Assembly: GCA_030737835.1 (NCBI GenBank)
Contig: CM060847.1
Span: 8,446,704-8,510,703 of the forward strand
Direction: 5' to 3'
DNA: 64,000 nucleotides
Origin: Acorus gramineus
Taxonomy: Eukaryota; Streptophyta; Magnoliopsida; Acorales; Acoraceae
Under the pieces are notes generated by a model that did no database searches, was not told where the DNA came from, and saw only the letters and a list, made by a program, of their open reading frames with translations. Numbering within the stretch: the stretch's first letter is position 1; every line of letters begins with the position of its first letter. A program made the translations under genes and the position numbers. This document shows positions 37,970-49,036 of the stretch, piece after piece.

Positions 37970-38079
37970 TGCTCTTCCAAAATCCTCTTCCTCTTCCTCT
38001 TCTCTCTCCCTTCGTCATCTTTCAGTTGATTGCTTGTTTTCATTTTCTTTTTCTATTGAGCTTCTGCAGCTCTCTGTTT

Positions 38080-38211
38080 ATGCTCTGTTTTCTTTTTATG
38101 TGTTTGGGGGGTTTTGTTTTCGCTTTTCGAGATCAGAAGGGAAAACCCAGTTGCGGAATCCGGTTGTTCTTGCCGTTTGTTTTGACTGATTGTGAGGGGA
38201 AGCTCTGCTGA
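38080..38211 (+). CDS. Leader uORF of 43 codons (upstream-most)
   Basis: ATG at 38080 opens a 43-residue frame (MLCFLFMCLGGFVF...) ending TGA at 38211 inside the predicted bZIP leader. It is hydrophobic and Cys-rich at the start. No conserved peptide is recognised; it may be a chance frame but would affect scanning ribosomes. Confidence 0.3.
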   Translation: MLCFLFMCLGGFVFAFRDQKGKPSCGIRLFLPFVLTDCEGKLC

Positions 38212-38498
38212 AATTTCTGCTGGTGGTTTTTTTTTTTTTTTTTTGGACTTTTCTGATCCAGGTAGCCGAAACCCATCTTGCCGAAACCATTGCTTTATCC
38301 CTCTATTAAATCAAAATCTGATTTTTCCTTTTGCCAAGCTTTGATTTTTCTGTTTCAAGCGAGCTCCTTTTGAAGGAATCCTTGTTGGGTTTTGTTCATC
38401 TAGACCACTAATCTTGTCCAGTTTTCAAGATCACATCTCTTCTTCTTTTTCTTCTTCTTCCATCACCTTCTATTGAAAAACCCCTCCCAATCTCTCAC

Positions 38499-38546
38499 AT
38501 GAGTTATATGTTGAAGTTCCTGCTTCATGTCTCCTATCCTCAGTGA
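38499..38546 (+). CDS. Short uORF overlapping the sucrose-control uORF
   Basis: A 15-codon frame (MSYMLKFLLHVSYPQ) that starts 28 bases before the sucrose-control uORF, in another frame, and ends inside it. Overlapping small uORFs at this spot are a known arrangement in group S1 bZIP leaders and tune how often the second uORF is initiated. Confidence 0.55.
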   Translation: MSYMLKFLLHVSYPQ

Positions 38547-38652
38547 GATCCTCCTCTCCGGGTTTATGATCAACTCCACCCTCCGACGCAGGACCCACTT
38601 AGTTCAGTCATTCTCCGTTGTCTTCCTCTACTGGTTCTACGTGTTTTCATGA
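38527..38652 (+). CDS. Sucrose-control peptide uORF (SC-uORF) of group S1 bZIP
   Basis: A 41-codon frame: MSPILSEILLSGFMINSTLR, RRTHLVQSF, SVVFLYWFYVFS, stop. The core (LSGFMINSTLRRRTHLVQSF and SVVFLYWFYVFS) is the conserved SC-peptide of bZIP11/bZIP2/bZIP44/bZIP53/bZIP1 leaders. In that family the nascent peptide stalls ribosomes when sucrose is high and so represses translation of the main bZIP frame. The stop lies 158 bases before the main ATG, with no further ATG between, so re-initiation or leaky scanning must feed the bZIP. This small frame is real although it is short. Confidence 0.95.
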   Translation: MSPILSEILLSGFMINSTLRRRTHLVQSFSVVFLYWFYVFS

Positions 38653-38810
38653 ACTCTCTGTCTCTCTAAAGTCACTCTCTTGGGGTCCTGCTTTTCTTTC
38701 CTCCTCTTCTTCCCCCCTCTCTATATATCTATCTTTCTATAATTCGCTCAAAATAATAAAAAAAAAAGTCAGCTCCTTTACATACAAATATAAACATATA
38801 TCAATCATCA

Positions 38811-39278
38811 ATGGCTTCTTCAAGTGGCACTTCATCTGGGTTGTCTCACCTCCCAAACTCCGGGTCCGAGGAGGACCTCCAGGCGGCGATGAACCGTCGA
38901 AAGCAGAAGCGGATGCTCTCCAACCGCGAGTCCGCGAGGCGGTCGAGGATGCGAAAGCAGAAGCATTTGGACGATCTGATGGCGCAGGTGAACCAGCTGA
39001 GGAGGGAGAACAGCCAGATCATAACAAGCCTCAACATCACAACCCAACATTACGCGCGTGTCGAGTCAGACAATTCGGTCCTCAGGACTCAAATGGTGGA
39101 GCTCAGCACGAGACTTCAGTCTCTCAATGAGATCCTCCATTACATGAACAGCTCTAATGGGGTTGTCTGTGATGGATCCCAGACAGGCATTGATGGGTTC
39201 TCCATGAACCCATGGAACAATAATTTGTTCTATGTGAACCAGCCAATCATGGCCTCTGCAGACATGTTTCAGTACTGA
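38811..39278 (+). CDS. Group S1 bZIP transcription factor (bZIP11/bZIP44-like)
   Basis: Intronless, 155 aa. Residues 28-47 are the basic region (NRRKQKRMLSNRESARRSRM) with the invariant N38-x7-R46. The leucine zipper follows from L56 (L56, L63, I70 and later hydrophobic heptads to about residue 107). The C-terminus ends NQPIMASADMFQY, as in bZIP11/44 relatives. The N-terminus is Ser/Gly-rich. Group S1 proteins dimerise with group C bZIPs, bind ACGT-core sites and reprogramme amino-acid and sugar metabolism under low energy (SnRK1 signalling). Translation is most likely sugar-repressed through the SC-uORF in the leader. The bZIP11 versus bZIP44 assignment is not decided. Confidence 0.95.
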   Translation: MASSSGTSSGLSHLPNSGSEEDLQAAMNRRKQKRMLSNRESARRSRMRKQKHLDDLMAQVNQLRRENSQIITSLNITTQHYARVESDNSVLRTQMVELSTRLQSLNEILHYMNSSNGVVCDGSQTGIDGFSMNPWNNNLFYVNQPIMASADMFQY

Positions 39279-39446
39279 ATGGGTGGTTTTTTTTTTCCTT
39301 TCTTTGTTGTTGTTATGGACCATAAGAGATGGTGAGGCGAATTAGTGGCAGAGAAGGACAATGGGTTGGTTTGTTTTTTTTTTCTTTTTCAATGGTCTGT
39401 ATATGTGATGGTGGGGTTGATGGGATCCTATACATATTAGACTCTA

Positions 39447-39488
39447 ATGCATTCATGAACCATGAATATATGTGGTTCATGAATGCAT
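39447..39488. other. Perfect 16-bp inverted repeat in bZIP 3' UTR
   Basis: ATGCATTCATGAACCA at 39447 and its exact complement TGGTTCATGAATGCAT at 39473 enclose a 10-base loop. It lies about 170 bases after the bZIP stop codon, likely inside the 3' UTR, and would form a stable hairpin in the mRNA. Confidence 0.9.
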
Positions 39489-39559
39489 GTATAATGTAAT
39501 GATATCCACTGTTAGGTCCATCAATGTCTCATTCTGTCAGTTGTGTTTTTTTTCTTTGA

Positions 39560-41467
39560 GTTATTTTTTAGTATTAAATCATGAGCACTCTCTTCTCTCT
39601 TTTTTTCTCACTTCTATTGATGAGACTTGAATTAAAAAAGAAAAAGGGTGATGAGCCTACTTGTGCTGCCATGTCGAGGGAACAAAAATATAAACCAGTG
39701 AACTATTTCTTTGGATATGCATCATATAATAGTGGTGATGATAAATTTGAAAAATCAATGAAACAATCTCTTCTGCATTTGAAGGCAACTCTATTAGGAC
39801 AAGATGTTTGCTTTGTTTATGGTATTGGGTGATGAATTGCAAGTCTTCTTTACATATTTAATACAGACCCGAATTTGAGTCCTTTGAAGATAATGGGAAA
39901 AAAAACTTGAACGATGCACTTCCTTTAGCAGTGGCAATATGTGAATAGGTTGATTTTTGTGCTTTAATTCAATAATAAATTTATGTGGAAAAATAAAAGA
40001 TTCTGTTATTGAATGTCTTCCATTCAAATCTAGCTGAATTCAATACTGCATTAAGATTTCAATCAGACAGGATCTTTTTTTTTTTTGTGAAGAGAGAGAG
40101 AGAGGGGGAGGGGGAGGGAGACATATTAATTATTACCAAGACCCAAGATTTAATCCATTATCACATCAAACAATCCAATGCTGGCTTTGGCAAATCAATA
40201 ATTCATAACATGGCGTTCAACCACCTAGTATTTGAAGTGCCCTCATCAGGCTACGTGGTTGTTTTCAAATCATTCAGAAAAATCAATCCTCAAAGTCACA
40301 CAGTACCAGACCACATAATAGCAAATGAAAACAATGTATAAAATGCTCTTCTTTTGAAAATAAGAAAAAAATCATTACATGTCAAGGAAGAGCACATAAC
40401 AAAATAGGGTTCAAGGTGAAATGCAATGAAGGTAGATGCTTGCTTTTCTTGAAGTCCTCAACACCTGTATTTCATCAAACTTAAACAATAGTTTTACAGT
40501 AATTAAAGGTCTTTTGTGAATTTCCACCTCCATCTGTCCCTTAAAATATGATATATCCACACACACAACAAAGACTGTCAAGATTGATTCATGTTATGCA
40601 TTATTTAAGTGATTAACACTAATATAATGTAATCCCCTTCACTTAATTCAATACAACCCATAGTCAGATGTCCAAATACACACACACACACACATACAAA
40701 AAAGCTTAATAGCAGTACAAAATGTAGAGCTGTTAAATTAATTATTTGAGGACAGAGAATGTATGGGTTTTTGGCGATACACAATCGGAGAATCAGAGAG
40801 GTTAAACACGATTATATGTCAAAATGCTCTCAATTTTTTGAATTTTGATCAACTGAAGCAGTTGTATTAGTATAAAAATGATACAGGGAGAACATTTTTT
40901 TTTTCTCAGCATGTTAAACATGAATGACATACTTTACCATAAAAAATAGTACTTTTCAAATGGTCACTTTTCAAATTTTCCTTGCAGAGGAAAGGAAGTT
41001 GCACATGCCAGATCTGTGGTTCTTGATAAATACTTTATGAAAGGAAGAAACAATTACAGTTTAAAAGGCTGAGGCAAGGAAGAGGAGTGGGTGAATGTGT
41101 TCTTCTAGTAATATAAAAAAATCTCACCATAGAAAAAGTTCACTTTTGGGATGATGAAATCTCTGGTCATGGGCTCATTCATTTCAATTTTTTTTTTATT
41201 TGCATGTTAAGGAAAAAAAGGTTTCATGATAAATATTAATATCCATACTTAGAAGGTGATGAAAGCATATGGCCAACCATTCATTGGGAGTGCTGATGTG
41301 CATACACACTTTTATTGATGCATACAATAAACATTACAAGGAAAAGGTAATGAATAATTAGAGTTATAACTAATTTGACTATCCTAGCTACTAATCTTCT
41401 CACAAGTAACAAATGTGATAGGATGTTAGGCTTTCCTTTCTTTAAATGACAAGGGCCTACCGCCTAA
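39560..41467. other. Intergenic; (AC)n at 40678-40695, no gene
   Basis: Apart from the AC microsatellite and a GA/GGGGA run near 40090-40120, nothing distinctive was found. The open frames at 39581-39832 and 40009-40341 show no family features and are probably chance. Confidence 0.5.
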
Positions 41468-41694
41468 GTGCGTTTGGTTACGCAATTGCGCAACGTTTGT
41501 GATTACAGGAAGCTGCGTTTGCAATTGTGCAACCAAACAGTTTTACTGTAGTAGTTTCATGCACACAGATTTCAGGTAAATAGTACCCAAAAGCTGCGAT
41601 TTCAAAAAACTGAGAAAGTGAGCTTCCTGCAGAATCAATTTTAAAACCTAAATTCCTGCGTAATCAGTTTTACAATTGCGCAACCAAACACACC
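41468..41694. mobile_element. Foldback MITE, about 227 bp
   Basis: Starts GTGCGTTTGGTTACGCAATT and ends with the complement of GTGTGTTTGGTTGCGCAATT. CTAAG occurs directly outside both ends, a plausible short target duplication. Internal repeats of the same TTTG/CAATTG motif make it highly self-complementary. A diverged relative lies at 37418-37590. Confidence 0.75.
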
Positions 41695-42995
41695 CTAAGT
41701 AAAAAAAAAAAAAAAATCAAATGTGATAGGATGACATTTATTTGTGTCATTCATTCATCTCAAGTCAATCTGAGCCGTCAAATAGATCAAATCTAGGTCA
41801 CTTGGGGCTCCTACAACAATTCACTCACTCAAGCCCATGATTTTTTTCTTCCCATTATCGGTTGTTTATTTTAAGAATAATGATTACAAACCCACGTCGT
41901 TCTGATTTTTTTTTAATAAAAATTGTATACTTTACAAAATGAAATTGTAATTGATATGAATCCAATTAAGATTGAAAATCACATATTTTGTTAGGTATAA
42001 GTGAATTTACATAAATGATTATGAATAATAAATGTGTTTTTGGAATTGTTATGTGACATGGGGCTTGTTGCATTTTTTGGAGGCTATTTATAACAACCAC
42101 ACTGAGGGTGACATGTATGTGTTTGATTATTCTTGGTGGGCGAGAGGAAGCACCCGCGGCGTGCAATTTATATGTACATATAAGTTTAGGGATCCAGAAA
42201 CTGTCATTTTGTGCTTGAATCACCAATGTTTTTTTTTTTTTTTTCACCATGGTTGAATTTGATAATTTTGTCCTTTGGGGTGGTCGAATTCACATCATCG
42301 ATAATAAAATTATATCAACCGATGATGATGCGAAGTCATGCTTATGCTTTGTTTTCAGTTGATTAGGATAGTGTTTGAAAACTCGTTTGAAATATAAAAT
42401 TATGAATAAAGTGATTTAAATAAACTTGATTCCTAATAAGCGTAATTTTTTTATTTTTTAAAAAATAATTTTTTTATTAAAAGTTACAAGTAATTTTTTA
42501 ATTAAGTTTATTTTTTTAAAAACGTTTAATAAAAAACATAATTACTACTAAACGCATTATCAAAACAGAGGCTACACCAGACATTATTAATTTGATATTT
42601 AATTAAATGAACGTGAATACGTGTGATAAATAGACTTATTTCATATAATGATTTTGTTTATGTTCTAATTATTCAAAACACAAAGTTGAATAAGACGTAC
42701 AAAGAGTCTTAGGCCTCAGTAACTAGTTCGACTATATGATGTCGACATGTAAAATAATGAACGACTTCACAAAGTCGAGTGGGCTATAAAGAGGGTCTTA
42801 GATTTCTGTGACCAATTTAATTATGTGATGTTAACCTGTTATATAATGAACAACTTTATAAAATCGAATAGATCGGAGTGAGATTACTCTTTAAAAAATC
42901 ACATTCTAATTTTCTCAAAAGGGTGTGATAAATAGCTACGTGGATAAAAATATCTTTGCCCTTTCCGGAATTAGTAATAAAAATCGAGCTCCCTG
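41695..42995. other. Intergenic with diverged tandem repeat at 42703-42880
   Basis: 42703-42791 and 42792-42880 are diverged direct copies, period about 89 (AGAGTCTTAG/AGGGTCTTAG, GTAAC/GTGACC, ATATGATGTCGAC/ATGTGATGTTAAC, AATGAACGACTT/AATGAACAACTT). It ends about 165 bases before the UBE3D-like start and so belongs to its promoter. The frame at 42032-42256 matches nothing known. Confidence 0.55.
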
Positions 42996-43000
42996 TATAA
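42996..43000 (+). promoter_or_regulatory. Weak TATA-like element before the UBE3D-like gene
   Basis: TATAA about 48 bases before the ATG would leave a very short leader. The duplicated AAAACCCTAAAAAATG just at the start codon is typical of housekeeping promoters, so transcription may be TATA-independent. Confidence 0.3.
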
Positions 43001-43047
43001 GAGGTTTTCGTTATTTGAGCGTGGAAAGACCGCGAAAACCCTAAAAA

Positions 43048-46000
43048 ATGTCGCCACCGCTTCAAAACCCTAAAAAATGGCGGTTCACCTGGGAAGCCCT
43101 CGCTCACATCCCGACCCTCCGATTGCTCCTCTGCCATCCCGACTTCGATCCCTCCGTCCGATGTGTGAACCCCAAAGCTTCCCTCAAATTCGAGGAGTCC
43201 CTCCTCCTCCTCAGCTGGACCGAGCCGATCGACGGAGACGATCAGACCGAGGAAGTTCTTCTCAAGGTCCCGGTTCCTAGGGTTCTGATCGACCTAGAGT
43301 CCCCGGTGGACCTCCGCGCGACGGCGGACCATATCGAGGTGAACCTGGTGTTGCTTCTTCCCGTCGACCATCCGATTGTGGTGGATTTTCGATGTGATCT
43401 GGAATCGGACGGTGAGGGGGCCTTGGATCGTCCGGGGCCGTTCTCTTTGGGTTCTGGTGAGCTGGAAAGTCTATAATGTCTCTTTTTGTATCATAACTAG
43501 CTTTGGATGCTTGAACGGCCTGATTTGTTGCCATGATTTGATTGGCTCAGATGTGGAGAGGCTTTCGGCTGAATGTGTGCATTTCTATTGCAAGAGTTGT
43601 TCGACAAGATTGACCAAGAAGCCTCTCAGGTATTAAAAAAGTATCTGGTTGTTCTATTATTCGAATTGAATGGGATAAGTGTGAATGGGTTTTGTGGATT
43701 TCTTGTTATGGTAATAAATGATGCATCAGGGACTGATACATTTCCGATTACAGAGAATGGGTATCCTTTTTTTCTGATGTATCCAAATGAAATTAGTCCC
43801 ATCTTTAACATTATAGCTTTAGGCTGCTAGAATCCACTACCACGGAAGGGCTCTATGCCTTTATCTTATGTCTGTCACACTGAAATACGAAAAATCTCTA
43901 GACACGAAGCACATTCATATGAACACTGAGAGGATCTATCTTTTCTTAATGGATCTTCAATGAATCAACAGGCTGTTTCATAAGAAGTTTATGCTTTTAT
44001 GTGTTGGTTGTGTAACTTGTGTTATATGATATCAGTTTTATAGTCTTCAACTATGTACTTAAGTTTGAAGCCTTTTATGCAGTCAATGTTCTGTAACAGG
44101 TTTCATTGACTTGGATGTTAATTTCAGTCGGTTAGTGAAGATAATGACTTGTGGAATTTAACATAGAACTCTTTAGGTTACTACAAGTGGACGCATGGGT
44201 GTTCTACATGTACTCATGTTTTCAAATTGCATGGATTTTTTTCTTACTTCTAAAGTAATACTCATTTCAGATATTTTGCTGAGATGCCATCAATCAATTG
44301 GCGTGAAGCAGCTGATAATTGGTTTGGGACATGCTGTTGTTCCTTTGGAGGAATCAGTGAAAAATTGGTATCCGGATATGTCAACTCCTATGCATGTGCA
44401 GAAGGAAAATGTCTAGTAGATGAAACTTCTGTTATTATATGCAAGGATGACTTTGAGGGCTGTGGATTTCCTGATTTTGCAGATGTAAGACCAAAACATG
44501 ATTCAAAACCCGATCATCTGCCGAAGGATGATCTCATTTATAATTTAAGAGACTCTGGTGCTTGTCCAGGAGGAAAATCTCTTGAGAATGGAAAAGAAGG
44601 CATGGGTGAGGTTTCCAAGAGCGTAGTATTTTTATCTCCTGAGAGGGACGAATCAATAACTGATCAAGAAGGACATGTGAATGAAGGTCTAACTGTTAGT
44701 AATTCTTTGTGTTGTTCGTCTCCTGGTTTCCCACATCTCTCTGGATGTGGAAAAGTTTCAGTTTTGGAAACTCCTGATATGCCTCGACCTAGCTTGGATG
44801 GGACGCAAGCTGATGGTGTGGATTCTCTAGCGTTGAGCTCAAATTCAAATTCCAAAAATCCTGCAAAATCATTTTTATGTTCACCAGCACATGTATCTTC
44901 TTCCGTGGAGCAATTCCAGTGTTACAGAGATACAAAGGAACATCATCTGAGTGATGTTCATGATAGTCCCCTGCATGCTATGTCTACCACATCTTCTGAG
45001 GGCCAACAGTCTATGAAAAATCCAATGCATACTAATATAGATGGTCCACTTCGTAATGGCTTTCTTGGTAGTGGTTTTATGATCCGCACTTCAAGCTTCT
45101 CTAGTGATGTAAAGTGGGTTGAATTTCGGTGCAGAAACTGCTCATCTGTTATTGGTTCGTATCCTTCTGTCAATGGTATTGATGCACCAGTTGACAACGG
45201 GATTCGGTTATTCAAGTGCTATGTTTCCACCAGCTTGCCAATTGGAGGACCACAGGACATATTCAGGTCAGACGAATAGTAAATTTGCATCCCAGAAATA
45301 GTTACTATGATGCTATCTAATTAAATCCATTCATTTATCCTTATTACAGTTAGTCATAATTCATTGCCAACTCATACTAGAATTATTGTGTATCATGTCT
45401 TAAATCCATGTCAATTTTGTAGTATCAGAAGCCAAGCTCACAAACTTTTTAAGCTTAAAATTGTAAGTGGATATATATGGTACTTCAATGTGTGATTTAC
45501 CTAATCGTACTGCATCTTCTTTTTCTAAATACCAATGGCACATCAGAAGGGAGTAATATATCAATAGTACAGCGGAATCATATTTTTGCAGTGTTTATTT
45601 TTTATTCACAGAACATTCCCCTTCCATGATTAATTTATATAATAAACTCCTGACTGGGGAATACAGACAAGGTTCCTGTGGGATAACTTATTCTTTACTC
45701 CAATGGAAAATTTTCATAAAGGGGAAGTCCCAACTGCCACTTCTTACATCATGGACTCGCTGCTTGTCCATTTTTTGAATGTAATGGGTCTTAGAAACAA
45801 CTTTAATTATGACCAAGATTTCTGGTATTTCTTTAGGAGCGTGAATCTGACTTTCTGTTTGACTTGGGATAATAACCTATTTTAATCTCTTGTTGTCCTT
45901 TATTAACATGAGTTTATCTGATCTGACATTAATGGATTGTTTAAACAGAAAGCACAGTCTGCAAAGAGTCTTTTTACATCTTCTGCTGGAAAGTGCGACT

Positions 46001-46490
46001 GATGAAATATCGTTTAGAACTTTAGTGAGGAATCTGAGAACCAATTCTCCAATGTTGCAAATCATTCTCCTGAATCAGAAAATGTGGCGTGCTACCGGCC
46101 ATTGCAGTGAGAATGAGGTTGTGGGGCTTGCGCGTGGAGTGAATCTAAAATCTGTTGCCAAGGTGCTCTTTTGCGACTGCAGTGTCGCCACAGAAACGGA
46201 CTTGAGGTAGGTCAAGTACATTTCCATTATAATTGTCGTTATCGTTAAACCGGTGCATTCTGTAAGCTTCTCTCATAAACAACAATTTAGTAGTGTATTA
46301 AATTTACTGTCACTGTACACCTATGTGCAGGGTAATTGAGGACTGGTCAAAGAAGAACCAGGTTGATGAAGTCTACATGTTGACAAGTCAAATAGAAGAA
46401 TTAATTGACAATCTGAAAAGGGAGCAAACTGTACTTCCACGCTCGTATGCAGTTATACAAGGATTCTTATTGTCATCCTTGGATAGATAA
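43048..46490 (+). CDS. UBE3D-like (HECT_2 / E2C-binding) E3 ubiquitin-ligase-type protein
   Basis: Five exons: 43048-43456, 43551-43629, 44271-45266, 45949-46206, 46331-46490; 1902 bases, 633 aa. Cys-rich clusters typical of the family are visible: AECVHFYCKSCSTRL (about 143-157), WFGTCCCSFGGISEKLVSGY (about 180-199) followed by VNSYACAEGKCLVDETSVII, and VEFRCRNCSSVIGS (about 446-459). The C-terminal part (LFKCYVSTS, GGPQDIFRKHSLQRVFLHLL, SPMLQIILLNQKMW, VAKVLFCDC) is also conserved. Mammalian UBE3D binds the E2 UBE2C and has HECT-like activity; function in plants is little known. Residues about 235-435 form a hydrophilic Ser/Asp-rich linker with little conservation. A second ATG at 43075 in another frame is not used. 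Confidence 0.88.
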
Positions 46491-46734
46491 TTGAAGGCTC
46501 ATCGTTCACCACCACATCAAGAAAGGAAAATCTACATCATTTTTCAATGCAAGTGCCCCCTGTGCCCGTCACTCTAATGGATCGTCCAATTAACTCCCAA
46601 AGTATGTCTCCATCATTTATCTTTATTGTCCTTTTGCTACCAGTATCCCTTGCAAGAACTGTCCCATTACTGAAAATGATACATAATTTAATCCCTTATG
46701 ATTATCTTTCTTTGTGTAATCTTGGAAAAAATCT
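46491..46734 (+). other. 3' UTR of the UBE3D-like gene, probable
   Basis: Non-coding on the plus strand after the stop codon; the transcript end was not located. The PPR relic begins just beyond on the opposite strand. Confidence 0.4.
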
Positions 46735-47300
46735 ACATTGAAGTGTGGCAATCCTCACAGGATCTCATGTTCTTCACAACCAATATTTTGGCCTGATCAG
46801 CCCAAATGCTACAGAAACTTTCTTGCTGTGGTGATGCAGCTGTGGAACCTTCACTTCACCCTCAATATTAAGCAGTACCTCTGAGATCTTTGAGATCTCG
46901 TTCCACTTCTGAGCATTTTCTGATCACCCGCATTTCGCATACATGTTTATCAAAGCCATGCCGAAATTTTCCTTAAAAGTGATGCTGTTCTGAACCATGC
47001 AGTGGACCCTCTGATCTAAGCTCAGCTTACCTACATTTGCACAAGCTCGCAAGACAGAAAGGAAGGTCACCTTATTAGGAGCAACCCCTTGTGCTGCATC
47101 CAAACAACCAGATATAAAGCTTCAACAGGGTTGTCATTCTCAACACTCCAGAGCTCAAGAGACCACTTCTTTCTGAATGGTTCTTTGGAAGCTCTGTCAC
47201 TGCTTGGTCTAGTTCTCTGCAGCTGGAGTACATGTATGAGTTATGAATAGGCTTACCTTTGTGTGGATCACTTTTGTGATTGATGCATTGGAGTTGTTTG
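46735..47300 (-). pseudogene. PPR-DYW editing-factor pseudogene, internally deleted
   Basis: Read on the minus strand, pieces of a PLS-class pentatricopeptide protein appear in order but in different frames: NSYMYSSCRELDQA, VENDNPVEALYLVVWMQHKG, then after a 1-base shift VAPNKVTFLSVLRACANVGK, RVHCMVQNSITFKENFGMAL, INMYAKCG and a stop. Next come AQKWNEIS (E-motif-like) and HHHSKKVSVAFGLI, then after another shift KILVVKNMRSCEDCHT. The last two match the DYW deaminase (HSEK...AFGL, KNLRxCxDCH). The active-site Glu of HSEK is Lys here. Several repeats between the PPR and DYW parts are missing. Intact relatives edit organellar RNA; this copy cannot. Confidence 0.88.
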
Positions 47301-49036
47301 CTGTCAGTGAACTCTCTTGTGAGAGATTAGTCCTGCTTTTGCAGTTAGTAGAAGTGGATGGCCTTTTTCAGTGTCATCTTCATGTTCCCTCTTTTTTGTG
47401 GCAAAGCCTCTGATGATGGTGTTGGAGAGATGAGTTTGCAGTTCCCTTTCTAAGAGTTCTGGTTGTCTCACTCGTGGTACCCATTGAGTTGAAGGCTTAT
47501 GTTGAAACTCAATCCAGCTGTTTTTAATGTTATGTTGAGTTTTATATTCTAAATATCATGGAGATCTACATGGACAGGGTGCATTCTACTATGGAATTGA
47601 GAAATCAAGCTAACACTACATTAGGACGTGAGGCAAAGACTATGTTTAAAAAAAGTTAAGAGGGTTTGAAAAATCGAATGTTAAAATGTGTTTGAGAATC
47701 TTCGCTTTTGAAATGCAGAAACTGTCCAAACATTTATCCAAATAGAACTTAAAAACAATTGAATTTTTTTTGACAAATGTTATGGTTAACTACGGATCCA
47801 AATGAGATGGAAAGATTGAATTGAACTATTATTTTGGAATAGATTTTTTGTTGGAAAGGTGGGCTAAACATAGAATTATTATTTTTTAAAGGTGTTGTTA
47901 ATTATTTTTATAGTTCAAAATGTAATCACATATATGTCGATAAAAATCCAGTGTAACATCTCTTCGGTTCGATATCTCTTCTAACCCAAGACGGTGCTTG
48001 TTGTACCTTTCTTTGCGTTAATTTTTGTCATATGTTCTCTCTGCATTCAGAATTTGTAATTCAAATTCAACAATGAAATCGAATAGAAGATATCTACCTT
48101 TTTCAACAAAAAATAATAATAATACAGTATCGTTAAAATAGGTATATAACAATGAATATAATACTGCATTCTAGCGATGTATATGTTGTACTGAATTTTT
48201 AACAATGAATATGATACTGCATTTTGAATTGTAAAAAAGATTTAATGTAACAACATCCCTCTAGAAATTATCAAGCCCGCATAGCCATCTATAACAATGG
48301 GCCATTTTTTTAGATCCAATGCAAAAAGCCCACGATCTACTTACATGCTGTGGGCCAATTTCTCAAGACTGAATGGTGATAGTCTATTCATTATACCACA
48401 TTTATCATTAGTAAAATGAGATGTCCAGCCCTGTTTGCAATGCACATCATTTTTCTTTTCTTAAACCATTCTCTTATTAATTTTTACACTTATTAAATAT
48501 GAGTTCATGCAATTCAACATGGAGTGATATACACTCTTTATTAAATTATACACATATTTAGATAATGTTTATTATTTTTAAAAAAATAAAAACATACACA
48601 GTTGGTTTGACAATGAGATAAGTGTTGGGATAAGGGGTAATTATGAGGATAAGTGAGTGGGATGACAGCTTATCTCCGTTTGATATAAAAAAAATAATCA
48701 GGATAAATTATGAACAGTTGTCCCAATTTGAAATAAAAATAGAGATAGTTTGTTCTATCTAAAGGCTGGGATAATATTTATCTCCATTTTTTATCCCAAT
48801 TTTAACAAATGTAAATATGAACAAAATTGAATGATTTTTTATCCCCTAAAATTAGGACAACTTATCATCAAAACTTTAACCTCTTACGAAACTAACCCAC
48901 AATGTCTGCATTGTCGACTATGAAAATGACCAAGTATAACATTTTCATTATTTGTATTTGTTTTTGAAAATTAATATTTATGTTTGGTCTAAATGACAAA
49001 TAAAAAACAAATAATATTTTTATATGGAAAAAAATT
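47301..49036. other. Intergenic; possible further PPR relic to 47530, Site II-like cluster at 48298-48356
   Basis: 47301-47530 on the minus strand has faint PPR-like or E-motif-like pieces but cannot be assigned with confidence. At 48298-48356 TGGGCC, AGCCCA and TGGGCC occur together, a Site II-type cluster with no gene beside it. 48600-48890 has loosely inverted ends (GATAAG/CTTATC) and may be a degraded MITE. Confidence 0.45.

Noticed and set aside
37716-38189. 157-codon open frame on the plus strand before the bZIP gene
   Set aside because: It spans the TATA box and the T/C-rich leader; its composition (runs of F, S, L) reflects pyrimidine-rich DNA, not a protein.
38618-39130. 170-codon frame overlapping the bZIP CDS
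   Set aside because: It is the +1 shadow of the bZIP and SC-uORF region; the bZIP frame carries all conserved motifs.
42032-42256. 74-codon plus-strand frame (WNCYVTWGLLHFLEAIYNN...)
   Set aside because: Looks mildly protein-like, but no family, splice partners or promoter were recognised; kept only as part of the intergenic description.
43277-43534. Antisense frame over UBE3D exon 1
   Set aside because: Shadow of a GC-rich coding exon; no family features.
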